From assembly GCF_000759345.1 (NCBI RefSeq), contig NZ_JPZL01000001.1:1534282-1598281 (forward strand): a stretch of DNA of 64,000 nt, given 5' to 3'. Both the position numbers and the translations under genes were made by a program. The notes below the pieces were generated by a model that saw only the letters and a list, made by a program, of their open reading frames with translations, searched no databases and was not told the origin of the DNA. Positions within the stretch are counted from its first letter, which is position 1, and each line of letters begins with the position of its first letter. This stretch comes from Litchfieldella xinjiangensis. Its GTDB lineage: Bacteria; Pseudomonadota; Gammaproteobacteria; Pseudomonadales; Halomonadaceae. This document shows positions 52,718-60,494 of this stretch, one piece after another.

Positions 52718-53491
52718 ATGGGCCTCGCCAAGCGCATCATCCCCTGCCTGGACGTCGACGCCGGTCGCGTGGTCAAGGGTGTCAATTTCATCGGTATCCG
52801 CGATGCCGGTGATCCCGTCGAGATCGCCAAGCGCTACAACCAACAGGGCGCCGACGAGATTACGTTCCTCGATATCACTGCCAGCCACCAGAATCGCGGC
52901 ACGACGGTCGACATGGTTGAGCGTATTGCCGGCGAGGTATTCATCCCGCTGACCGTGGGCGGCGGCATTCGCACCTGTGACGACATTCGCACCATGCTCA
53001 ATGCCGGGGCCGACAAGGTCTCGATCAATACCGCGGCGGTCACCAATCCCGATTTCGTACGCGAAGCGGCTGACCGTTTCGGCAGCCAGTGCATCGTGGT
53101 GGCCATCGATGCCAAGCGCGTCTCGGCAGACGGCGAAACGCCGCGCTGGGAAATCTTCACTCACGGTGGGCGCAAGCCGACGGGGCTCGACGCTGTCGAG
53201 TGGGCACGCACGATGGTGGAGTACGGCGCAGGCGAGCTGCTGTTGACCAGCATGGACCGCGACGGCACCAAGGCTGGCTTCGACATCGGCGTGACCCGTG
53301 CCATCGTCGATGCCGTGGGCGTTCCGGTCATCGCCTCGGGGGGTGTCGGCACGCTCGATCACCTAGTCGCCGGCGTCAAGGAAGGCGGCGCCGACGCGGT
53401 CCTCGCCGCGAGTATCTTTCACTTCGGCGAATACAGCATTCCCGACGCCAAGCGCTACATGCAGGAGCACGGCATCGAGATGCGTCTTTAA
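52718..53491 (+). CDS. hisF: Imidazole glycerol phosphate synthase, cyclase subunit
   Basis: This 257-residue barrel paralogous to HisA catalyses the cyclase step. The catalytic Asp11 is in [15 protein letters not shown] and the second Asp in [21 protein letters not shown] and [10 protein letters not shown] bind phosphate. Its stop codon overlaps the start of the outer-membrane protein gene (TAATG), placing that gene in the same translational unit. Length is normal. Confidence 0.98.
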   Translation: MGLAKRIIPCLDVDAGRVVKGVNFIGIRDAGDPVEIAKRYNQQGADEITFLDITASHQNRGTTVDMVERIAGEVFIPLTVGGGIRTCDDIRTMLNAGADKVSINTAAVTNPDFVREAADRFGSQCIVVAIDAKRVSADGETPRWEIFTHGGRKPTGLDAVEWARTMVEYGAGELLLTSMDRDGTKAGFDIGVTRAIVDAVGVPVIASGGVGTLDHLVAGVKEGGADAVLAASIFHFGEYSIPDAKRYMQEHGIEMRL

Positions 53492-53994
53492 TGAAGCGTT
53501 TCACGTTCTTAAAAGGGGGGGCATTGTGGATGGGGGTGGCTATCCTGCTTGCGACCGCCACCGCTGAAGCCCAGCCAAGCTTGGTCTTCGACCACGCCCT
53601 GCTGCAGACGAGTCTCTACACACGGCACTTTGAACCCGAACCTGACCACAACAACAATCAGCAACTGATCGGCCTGGAACTCCACGATCCCAATCGCTGG
53701 TTTGCCGGGGCCGCCTGGTTCAAGAACTCATACGACCAACCCACATGGTATTTCTATGGCGGCCGCGAGTTCGTCCTCTGGAGGCCGAGTGCTGATGCAT
53801 CAGTGCGAGCGAAGCTCTCGGGGGGGGTATTGCGTGGCTACAAAGGCGAGTACCAAGACAATATTCCCTTCAATAACTTCGGCATCGCGCCAGCGGTTTT
53901 GCCCAGCATCGGCATGCAATGGCATCGCCTGGAAACCGATCTCATCGTCTTTGGTACTGCCGGCATGATGATTACAGGCGGTGTTCGCTTCTAG
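53491..53994 (+). CDS. Small outer-membrane beta-barrel protein
   Basis: This 167-residue protein has a signal peptide ending near TAEAQPS. The mature part alternates aromatic and polar residues in about eight predicted strands and ends in Phe (GGVRF), the outer-membrane insertion signal. Similar proteins in pseudomonads carry the misleading label sn-glycerol-3-phosphate transporter; I see nothing of that family. The size suggests an eight-stranded barrel such as PagP or OmpW, but no catalytic residues are identifiable. It is translationally coupled to hisF by TAATG, with no obvious link to histidine. Confidence 0.7.
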   Translation: MKRFTFLKGGALWMGVAILLATATAEAQPSLVFDHALLQTSLYTRHFEPEPDHNNNQQLIGLELHDPNRWFAGAAWFKNSYDQPTWYFYGGREFVLWRPSADASVRAKLSGGVLRGYKGEYQDNIPFNNFGIAPAVLPSIGMQWHRLETDLIVFGTAGMMITGGVRF

Positions 53995-54584
53995 TCGAGC
54001 GAAAGCCCCAGGTTGCTCACCCCCTCGTTTCGACCCAGGCGACGCAACTGCTTGAGTGCGTCACGGTCGAGCTTGGGGGTTTCGACGGCTTCCAGCACCG
54101 CATCCTGAAAGTCGTTCTCGTCAGCCATCAACGGATGCTGACGTACCAGTGCCGCCAGCCGTGTTTCGTCGTCCTCGCCCTCGGTCATTTCAATGAATGC
54201 GCGAACACCCCCGCGTGACGCCAGGCTGACTTCTTCGATGGCCTCGGGCGCCTCGCCCCTGAGCGCGTCGAGTGTGGCGGATACCGCCATTACCGCTTCG
54301 AGGGCACGCCGGGCACCAAAGCTGTCATCGTCAGTAGGTGGCTCCAGTTCGGCGAGTTTCTCGGCTTGCTTGTCGAAATCGATGCGGGCGCCCTTGACCA
54401 GCAAATGCTCCCACACGAGGGCCAGAATGCTTCGCAGAGCCGCGCTATCTCCCACTTCGGCATGTTCGGCATACAGCGCATAGTTGGGCATCAAACGCTC
54501 GCATAGGGCCGCCATGAAGGCCAGGCGGTGCCTCGGCTCAAGCTGACGCAAGCGAGCGTGGAAACCGTCTTGAGACGGGGGCAT
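53991..54584 (-). CDS. YjaG family protein (DUF416)
   Basis: This 197-residue soluble, mainly helical protein of DUF416 starts at the ATG at 54584 after AAGGAGAG. The block PRHRLAFMAALCERLMPNYALY is the family's opening. YjaG proteins are widespread in gammaproteobacteria with no assigned function. The stop overlaps that of the convergent barrel gene by four bases. The gene is followed upstream, on the same strand, by the alkyltransferase-like gene, with about 32 bases between, so the two may be cotranscribed. Confidence 0.85.
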   Translation of the reverse strand: MPPSQDGFHARLRQLEPRHRLAFMAALCERLMPNYALYAEHAEVGDSAALRSILALVWEHLLVKGARIDFDKQAEKLAELEPPTDDDSFGARRALEAVMAVSATLDALRGEAPEAIEEVSLASRGGVRAFIEMTEGEDDETRLAALVRQHPLMADENDFQDAVLEAVETPKLDRDALKQLRRLGRNEGVSNLGLSLD

Positions 54585-54616
54585 AACTCTCTCCTTCAGG
54601 CAGGATGTCGCTGGAC

Positions 54617-54910
54617 TCAGGGCCACAACCGCTCGATACCGACACGTCCGGCAGCGTCGAAGACTACGCCTTCGGCCTGTAGCTTGTCACGCTGTCGAGA
54701 CGCCCCGCCGTGATCGGCCACCTTGCGGCTGGCACCGATCACGCGATGCCAGGGCAAGCCATGGCCGTCAGGCAGGTGACGCATGGCGCTGCCTACCATG
54801 CGTGCGGAGGCACCCTCGGTCATCTTGGCTACTCGCCCATACGTGGTCACGCGACCTTCGGGGATCTGCGCGACGATGGTATAGATCTGTTCAAGCAGTT
54901 CGGCTCGCAT
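54617..54910 (-). CDS. Alkyltransferase-like protein (ATL), MGMT family without the acceptor Cys
   Basis: This 97-residue protein has the DNA-binding half of O6-alkylguanine transferases. The active-site PCHRV is replaced by PWHRV, with Trp54 in place of the alkyl-acceptor Cys, so it cannot remove the alkyl group itself. ATL proteins bind O6-alkylguanine and flag it for nucleotide excision repair. The start is the ATG at 54910 after CAGGAG; a longer frame overlaps the divergent gene. Residues EGRVTTYGRVA and GSAMRHLP match the family. Confidence 0.93.
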   Translation of the reverse strand: MRAELLEQIYTIVAQIPEGRVTTYGRVAKMTEGASARMVGSAMRHLPDGHGLPWHRVIGASRKVADHGGASRQRDKLQAEGVVFDAAGRVGIERLWP

Positions 54911-54997
54911 GATGCGCTCCTGTCTTGCGCCTGGGCCGTTTCGGTTACCGAAACCTACTGGACGCGACCCGGCACCTTCCTCATCATGAGGATTATC

Positions 54998-55699
54998 ATG
55001 CATATCTATTTCCTTCAGCACGACCCCGACATGGGCCCCGCCCGTTTGGCCGATTGGCTACTCGCTGCGGGACACAGCCATAACACCTGCCACTTATATG
55101 CCGGAGAGGTTCCGCCACGCCTGGATGACTGCGATGGCCTGATTCTCCTCGACGGCCCCATGCGTGTGACCGATGAGTCCCGTCATCCCTGGCTCAAGCG
55201 TGAAAAGAAAGTCGTCACCCGGGCATTGAGGAGCGGTAAGCCCGTTCTCGGTATCGGTCTTGGTGCGCAATTGCTGGCAGATGGCCTGGGCGCCATCGTG
55301 TCGCGGGGCACCTTTCCCGAGGTGGGTTGGCATGCCATCACAATGGCCCCTGAGAGCCCCTTCGACCTGCCAGAGCAATTCGAGGCACTGCTCTGGCACC
55401 ACGATATCTTCGGCCTGCCCGAGGGCGCGCTACCCTTGGGATCGAGCCCTGCCAGCCCCTTGCAGGGCTTCGCTTGGGATGCGGGTCGTGTGGTCGGGCT
55501 CCAGTGCCATCTTGAAGCGACCGTCGCTAGTGCAACGGCGCTGCTCGAGCACACCCCAGCGCATTTCGAGGCCCAAGGAGAGGACACCCGCTACGTACAG
55601 ACGCGCGAGGCGATTCTCGACGACCCTCGACGATTCGATCGCCAAGCCTCGCTACTGGACCGCATTCTCTTGCAATGGCTGCGTAGCGTTCCCGCCTGA
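54998..55699 (+). CDS. Class I glutamine-amidotransferase-like protein lacking the catalytic Cys
   Basis: This 233-residue protein has a GATase1 fold. The nucleophile elbow, normally G-x-C-x-G, reads LGIGLGAQLLADG: position 87 is Gly instead of Cys. The His-Glu pair is retained in LQCHLEATVA (His171, Glu173). It therefore cannot hydrolyse glutamine by the usual route. The start is the ATG at 54998 after GAGG. The frame is otherwise intact and of normal length (about 230-240), so this is not simple decay. It is divergent from the ATL gene and ends next to the convergent selU. Confidence 0.88.
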   Translation: MHIYFLQHDPDMGPARLADWLLAAGHSHNTCHLYAGEVPPRLDDCDGLILLDGPMRVTDESRHPWLKREKKVVTRALRSGKPVLGIGLGAQLLADGLGAIVSRGTFPEVGWHAITMAPESPFDLPEQFEALLWHHDIFGLPEGALPLGSSPASPLQGFAWDAGRVVGLQCHLEATVASATALLEHTPAHFEAQGEDTRYVQTREAILDDPRRFDRQASLLDRILLQWLRSVPA

Positions 55700-56791
55700 T
55701 CAGCTGGCGTTCTGCTGCGACCAATCGCGTGCTGCTTCCAATGCACTATCCCAATCGCCTACGTGCAGGAAGGTGTGGGTATGCTTCTCGAGCTGGTAAC
55801 GGTACATGGGGTCGTAGTATTCGGTGAGCAATGGCGCCAGCCAGGCCTCATGCGCTTGCCGATTGCCCCGCTCGTGCTCGCGAAACGCCAGCTCCTGTAA
55901 ACGCTGCAGACGCTGCAGACGAGCACCGCCCAGGCGCTTCTTCAAGCGCGCCAGCGCCGATGAGAGCTGCTTGCGCATCAGGGCCCAGCCAAGCCAGTCT
56001 CCGAACTGCCGGGAGTAGACCAGCCAAAGATCGTCGATATAATCCTTGCGAATCTGGGCCAGGCGCCAATCAAGCGGCATCTCGACACGTATACGCGGCG
56101 CCGTTTCCATGGCCCGCCAGAAGTGAAGCGGCACATTGACGGCCCCGATGTGTCGAGATTCATCCTCGACCACGGTGGGGCCATCGATATCCAACAAGCC
56201 CACCCCCATGGCGTGCTCGAAATCGATCTGCGAGGGCGCGGCAAGGGGGTGGCGTCCGAAGGCCGAGCCCTTGTGGCGAGCGCAAGCCTCCAGGTCGAGT
56301 CCATTGGCCAGCTGTTGGATCAAGGCGGTCTTGGCACAGCCGGTAAGGCCACCGACCACCAGCAGGGGGCGCTCCGCAACGGCATCGATACGCTGCAGCA
56401 ATGCCCCACGCATGGCCTTCCAGCCGCCACGGATGCGCGGCCTTTCAATACCGGCCTCCAGCAGCCACTGCTGGGCTATCTGCGAGCGCAGGCCGCCACG
56501 ATAGCAATACACGATGGCTTCTGGGTCGCGAACCAGCGCACGACGCCAAGCTTCTATTCGTCCGCTTCGGGTCACCCCCGAAACCAGTTGCTGGCCCAGC
56601 GCGATAGCCGCTTGCTGCCCGGCATGCTTGTACTCGATGCCGACCTGGCGACGCTCTTCATCCTCCATGAGCGGAAGATTGATGGCCCCCGGCAGGCTAC
56701 CCTGGGCAAACTCGACGGGTGCCCGAACGTCAATCAACGTCCTACGCTCACGCAACAGGTCGAGCTCGGGCTCGACCAGCCAATCACTCAT
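55700..56791 (-). CDS. selU: tRNA 2-selenouridine synthase (SelU/MnmH)
   Basis: This 363-residue protein replaces sulfur of 2-thiouridine at wobble position 34 with selenium, through a geranylated intermediate. It has an N-terminal rhodanese domain (about 1-125) with Cys96 in VYCYRGGLRS and a P-loop domain with GGLTGCAKTAL (about 147-157). Length matches the family. Its start overlaps the selD stop by four bases (ATGA), as expected for a dedicated selenium-modification operon. The GGWKAMRG link between the domains is conserved. Confidence 0.95.
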   Translation of the reverse strand: MSDWLVEPELDLLRERRTLIDVRAPVEFAQGSLPGAINLPLMEDEERRQVGIEYKHAGQQAAIALGQQLVSGVTRSGRIEAWRRALVRDPEAIVYCYRGGLRSQIAQQWLLEAGIERPRIRGGWKAMRGALLQRIDAVAERPLLVVGGLTGCAKTALIQQLANGLDLEACARHKGSAFGRHPLAAPSQIDFEHAMGVGLLDIDGPTVVEDESRHIGAVNVPLHFWRAMETAPRIRVEMPLDWRLAQIRKDYIDDLWLVYSRQFGDWLGWALMRKQLSSALARLKKRLGGARLQRLQRLQELAFREHERGNRQAHEAWLAPLLTEYYDPMYRYQLEKHTHTFLHVGDWDSALEAARDWSQQNAS

Positions 56792-57825
56792 CCACGTACC
56801 TCGATCAATGCCGGCCCCTGGGCCTTGACGATCTCGCCAAACGGCGCGAGGTCGAGCTTATGTTCGCGGCCGATGCGCTCGACATCGTCCTGCCAGGAGG
56901 GATGGACGGCCACCAGCAGACCGCCCGAGGTTTGCGGGTCGCATAGCCATTGCCAATGCGGATCGTCCATTGCCGGGAGCTGATCGCCCAAGGCCTGGCG
57001 ATTGCGATCGGTCCCCCCGGGTACCGCACCCTGACGACGATAGGCCTCGGCTTCGGCAAGTCGAGGTAAATGACGGAAATCGATACGTGCCGCAACCCCG
57101 CTGGCTGAACAGACTTCGGCCAGGTGACCGGCGAGGCCGAAACCGGTGACATCGGTCATGGCATGCACGCCACTGACCTTGGCCAGATCGAGGCCGATAT
57201 TGTTGGCCTTGAGCATGGTTTCACGAGCCAGGCCGTGATGACCGGTACTCAACAAGCCTTTCTTCTCGGCCGTGGTCAACATGCCAATGCCCAACGGCTT
57301 GGTCAGGTAAAGCAAGTCTCCAACCTCAGCCCCCTTGTTGAGCTTGAGGTGTTCCAGGTCGACCAGGCCATTGACTGCCAAGCCGAAAATAGGCTCGGGC
57401 GCGTCGATGGAGTGGCCTCCGGCCAAGGCCAAGCCCAGCTCACGGCATACCGCCTGGGCACCGGCCACCACATCGCCGGCAATGTCGGCACCAAGCTTAT
57501 CGAGCGGCCAACCCAGGATACCCAGCGCCATCACCGGCTTTCCGCCCATGGCATAGACATCGCTGATCGCATTGGTGGCTGCGATCCGTCCAAAATCGAA
57601 GGGATCGTCAACGATGGGCATGAAGAAATCGGTCGTCGCGATCATGCCGCGCCCATCGCCCAGGTCGTAGACAGCGGCATCTTCCCGCCCCTGGTTGCCG
57701 ACGATCAGCTGGGAGTGGCTGGCGCCAGGACCTGCCTTGGCCAGTATTCGGTCCAGTACATCCGGGGCGATCTTGCAGCCGCAGCCAGCTCCGTGGCTGT
57801 ATTGGGTCAGGCGAATAGCGCTCAT
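56788..57825 (-). CDS. selD: Selenide, water dikinase (selenophosphate synthetase)
   Basis: This 345-residue enzyme makes selenophosphate from selenide and ATP. The active site reads GAGCGCKIAP, with Cys at positions 15 and 17 and no in-frame stop, so it is the Cys form and not the selenocysteine form. The start is an ATG behind AGGAGGAGGG, the strongest ribosome site in this region. It is coupled to selU. No selA, selB or tRNA-Sec appears in the window. ATP-binding blocks NGLVDLEHLKLN and TDVTGFGLAGHL are present. Confidence 0.97.
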   Translation of the reverse strand: MSAIRLTQYSHGAGCGCKIAPDVLDRILAKAGPGASHSQLIVGNQGREDAAVYDLGDGRGMIATTDFFMPIVDDPFDFGRIAATNAISDVYAMGGKPVMALGILGWPLDKLGADIAGDVVAGAQAVCRELGLALAGGHSIDAPEPIFGLAVNGLVDLEHLKLNKGAEVGDLLYLTKPLGIGMLTTAEKKGLLSTGHHGLARETMLKANNIGLDLAKVSGVHAMTDVTGFGLAGHLAEVCSASGVAARIDFRHLPRLAEAEAYRRQGAVPGGTDRNRQALGDQLPAMDDPHWQWLCDPQTSGGLLVAVHPSWQDDVERIGREHKLDLAPFGEIVKAQGPALIEVRG

Positions 57826-57891
57826 GGATCCCTCCTCCTGTTGCCTTGTTTCATGAGTCTAGATGACTCGAAACGATGTCATGTTATCGGT

Positions 57892-59265
57892 TCACAGTGC
57901 CTCGAGGGCATCGGCGAGCTTCTCGACGGCGATCACTTCCATTCCTTCGGGCGAGGTTCTCGGTGCATTGCCGCGCGGCACGATGGCCCGTGTGAAGCCA
58001 TGCTTGGCGGCTTCGACAATGCGCTCCTGACCACTGGGCACCGGGCGTATCTCCCCTGACAGGCCGACTTCGCCAAACACCACCAACTCGCGCGGTAACG
58101 GGCGATTCTGGAGACTCGAGACTACGGCCAGCAACACCGCCAGGTCGGCACTGGTCTCGAGTACCTTGACGCCCCCTACCACATTGAGAAAGACATCCTG
58201 GTCACCGGTAAATAGTCCACCATGGCGATTCAGCACGGCCAGCAGCATCGCCAGGCGGTTCTGGTCGAGCCCCACCGCCACCCGTCGCGGGTTACCCAAT
58301 GCAGACTCATCGACCAGGGCCTGCACTTCGACCAGGATCGGCCGTGTCCCCTCCCACACCACCATTACCAGGCTGCCGGCTGCCTGCTCTTCGTTTCGCG
58401 AGAGAAAGATCGCGCTGGGATTCTTCACCTCCTTGAGGCCATGCTCGAGCATGGCGAAGACCCCCAGTTCATTGACCGCACCGAAGCGGTTCTTTTGGCC
58501 GCGCAGTGTGCGAAAGCGTGAGTCAGCACCGCCTTCAAGCAAGAGCGAGGCATCGATCATATGCTCGAGCACCTTGGGCCCGGCCAAGGTCCCATCCTTG
58601 GTGACGTGCCCAACCAATAGCAGGACGGTATTGCTCTGCTTGGCGAAGCGGGTCAATGCGGAGGCCGACTCCCGAACCTGGGCCACCCCGCCCGGCGCAG
58701 AAGCGATATCCTCGAGATGCATGGTCTGGATCGAGTCGATGATCAGAATATCGGGGCGTTCCCGCTCAGCCACGCCGAGTACGGTTTCGACGCTGGTCTC
58801 GGCGAGCATCTTCAGTCCCTGTACCGGAAGCTGCAAGCGATGCGCCCGCATCGCCACCTGCGATAGCGACTCTTCACCGGTGACGTACAGCACGCGCTTT
58901 TGCTGTGCTAGCTTGCAAGCCGTCTGCAATAGCAGCGTCGACTTCCCGGCCCCCGGATTCCCCCCAAGCAAGACGGCCGAGCCAGGCACCAAGCCTCCCC
59001 CGAGTACGCGATCGAACTCACCGAAAGTGGAGGAGAAACGGGGCACTTCGGATAGATCCACGGCCGAGAGATCGACCACTTCGCGGGAGACGATACCGGT
59101 ATAGCCACTACGTCCACTGGCTGCCGGCGACGCCCCTGGGCGCGCCGAAGCAAGGCGAATCTCGCTCAGCGTGTTCCATTCCCGACAGCTCGAACACTGG
59201 CCTTGCCACTTACTGTATTCCGCGCCGCACTCCGTGCAGACGAATGCGCTCTTGGCCTTTGCCAT
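57892..59265 (-). CDS. radA: DNA repair protein RadA
   Basis: This 457-residue RecA-like helicase drives branch migration in recombination. It has a zinc finger C10-x2-C13...C24-x2-C27, Walker A GGNPGAGKST (about 101-110), the RadA KNRFG motif in GQKNRFGAVNELG, and a C-terminal Lon-protease-like domain (VVFGEVGLSGEIRPV). Length is standard (about 455). It is downstream, on the same strand, of the NlpE-like lipoprotein gene, with a hairpin lacking a T tract at 59319-59342 between them. Confidence 0.97.
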   Translation of the reverse strand: MAKAKSAFVCTECGAEYSKWQGQCSSCREWNTLSEIRLASARPGASPAASGRSGYTGIVSREVVDLSAVDLSEVPRFSSTFGEFDRVLGGGLVPGSAVLLGGNPGAGKSTLLLQTACKLAQQKRVLYVTGEESLSQVAMRAHRLQLPVQGLKMLAETSVETVLGVAERERPDILIIDSIQTMHLEDIASAPGGVAQVRESASALTRFAKQSNTVLLLVGHVTKDGTLAGPKVLEHMIDASLLLEGGADSRFRTLRGQKNRFGAVNELGVFAMLEHGLKEVKNPSAIFLSRNEEQAAGSLVMVVWEGTRPILVEVQALVDESALGNPRRVAVGLDQNRLAMLLAVLNRHGGLFTGDQDVFLNVVGGVKVLETSADLAVLLAVVSSLQNRPLPRELVVFGEVGLSGEIRPVPSGQERIVEAAKHGFTRAIVPRGNAPRTSPEGMEVIAVEKLADALEAL

Positions 59266-59318
59266 CGACGGGAGCTCTCCTCAAGAGGTCTTCGCCCATT
59301 CTACCAGCCTGAAACGCA

Positions 59319-59342
59319 AGAGGCGGCCCTTGGGCCGCCTCT
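59319..59342 (-). repeat. GC-rich hairpin between the lipoprotein gene and radA
   Basis: 11-bp complementary arms around a 2-base centre, without a T tract on either strand. It may protect or pause the lipoprotein message. It is not a standard terminator. Confidence 0.5.
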
Positions 59343-59361
59343 GCATGACATCGAGATCCTG

Positions 59362-59814
59362 TCACTGGCGCTGCAGCTGGAGCATCTCGTTGTTTTGGAA
59401 ACGCCGACGTTCGGGATCAATCAATTCCAGGGTGCTCTCATCGACACGCAAGAAATAATAGATTTGCCCTTCGCCATCGGGCGTCAGCTCATAGACGGTC
59501 GCTTCGGGGTCCGCAGCGGTTCCGCTGAGCACTTCCCACTGGCCGGCATAATTTTCGTCGGGCGGATCTTGCGGATGCTCACGATAGCTGGCGTCGAGCG
59601 TAAAGGTACGCTCTTCGGCAGCGCCTTCCTCGGTACCCTCGAGGTAGACATCGATATCGATCCCCGCGCAGTTTCGGCAGGGCAGCGTGCCCTGATAATG
59701 CGCCTCGCCTTCCGCCGTTTCATCCATGGGCGGCGCGGTCTCCGTGGGCCCAGTGGCACACCCTGCCAACATGGCCAGCATGGCGGAACCAACCAGCAAC
59801 GTCCTGACTTGCAT
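59362..59814 (-). CDS. NlpE N-terminal-domain lipoprotein
   Basis: This 150-residue protein has lipobox LAGC, with lipidation at Cys19. After an acidic linker comes YQGTLPCRNCAGIDIDVYL, the NlpE-N signature including the C-x-x-C pair. In E. coli NlpE this domain senses copper and lipoprotein-trafficking faults and signals to Cpx. Here only that domain is present; the C-terminal NlpE domain is missing, as in many short homologues. No cpx genes are in the window. The acidic insert suits a halophile. Confidence 0.85.
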   Translation of the reverse strand: MQVRTLLVGSAMLAMLAGCATGPTETAPPMDETAEGEAHYQGTLPCRNCAGIDIDVYLEGTEEGAAEERTFTLDASYREHPQDPPDENYAGQWEVLSGTAADPEATVYELTPDGEGQIYYFLRVDESTLELIDPERRRFQNNEMLQLQRQ

Positions 59815-59987
59815 GCGAGTCCTCCTAACGAATTATCTGTTGCCGTCTACGGCACTTGCCTGACAGCATAACGGCAAGTCACGTCAACGGACAGGTCTGT
59901 TGCCTCACTATAACGGTGCAGGCGCGACTAAGCACCCCCCAGAAGCGTCGTTCCCTGCGCTCGCCCTCGATTTTAACGCCTTTTCGC

Positions 59988-60001
59988 TTGACCGATATCA
60001 A
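59988..60001. promoter_or_regulatory. FNR/Anr-type site before the DUF6455 gene
   Basis: TTGAC-CGAT-ATCAA matches the FNR/Anr consensus (TTGAT-N4-ATCAA) at nine of ten defined positions. A GATACT hexamer at about 60024-60029 is where a -10 box would be if the site is centred at -41.5, the class II activating position. The start point would be near 60036, about 21 bases before the ATG. Confidence 0.65.
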
Positions 60002-60056
60002 GGCAGGGCACTAGGCCGTCACCGATACTCAAGCCACGATGCTTGAGGACACTCAC

Positions 60057-60494
60057 ATGAAGTCAGCGATCTCTTACCTTGCGCAGCCTGGCTGGCTGGA
60101 GTGCCTCGGCGAAAGGCTCTTTGCCACGTCCATGCCCACCTTGCTCACTACATTGAGAAATGAAGCGGGCTCAACCTATCGCGCCATGATCCGGGATCTG
60201 GAGACTCCGTTAGCGCCCGCCTTCGAACTAGAAGTGTCACGTTCGCTCACGGGTAGTGGCCGCTACGAGCTGAATCCAGCCGCCACGCTCATGCCAGTGA
60301 TGATGCAGCGGATGGGCCTTTCCATGGATGACTGCCCTGCCGACACCATTCCGCGAATGGCACGCACGTGTTCGAACTGTCCCCAGGCAGGGCGCTGCTG
60401 GCTGGCGCTGCGCGCGTCTACCTCCGCCGAGACCTGCCGTGGATTCTGTCCCAATACGCCAAACTTCGAGGAAGCGCTTCGGGTTAGCGCCTAG
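60057..60494 (+). CDS. DUF6455 Cys-rich protein under a likely FNR/Anr promoter
   Basis: This 145-residue protein starts at the ATG at 60057 after GAGGACA; an ATG 18 bases earlier is also in frame. The C-terminal half carries five Cys: C-x2-C-x5-C (CSNCPQAGRC), then 12 residues, then C-x3-C in CRGFCPNTPNFEEAL. The MMQRMGL and FCPN blocks match DUF6455. The arrangement suggests an iron-sulfur or zinc site. Function is unknown; upstream FNR/Anr control points to low-oxygen conditions. The stop abuts the convergent MFS gene. Confidence 0.8.
   Translation: MKSAISYLAQPGWLECLGERLFATSMPTLLTTLRNEAGSTYRAMIRDLETPLAPAFELEVSRSLTGSGRYELNPAATLMPVMMQRMGLSMDDCPADTIPRMARTCSNCPQAGRCWLALRASTSAETCRGFCPNTPNFEEALRVSA

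Noticed and set aside
56788..57825. Selenocysteine codon in selD
   Set aside because: The active site has Cys codons at positions 15 and 17 and no in-frame TGA.
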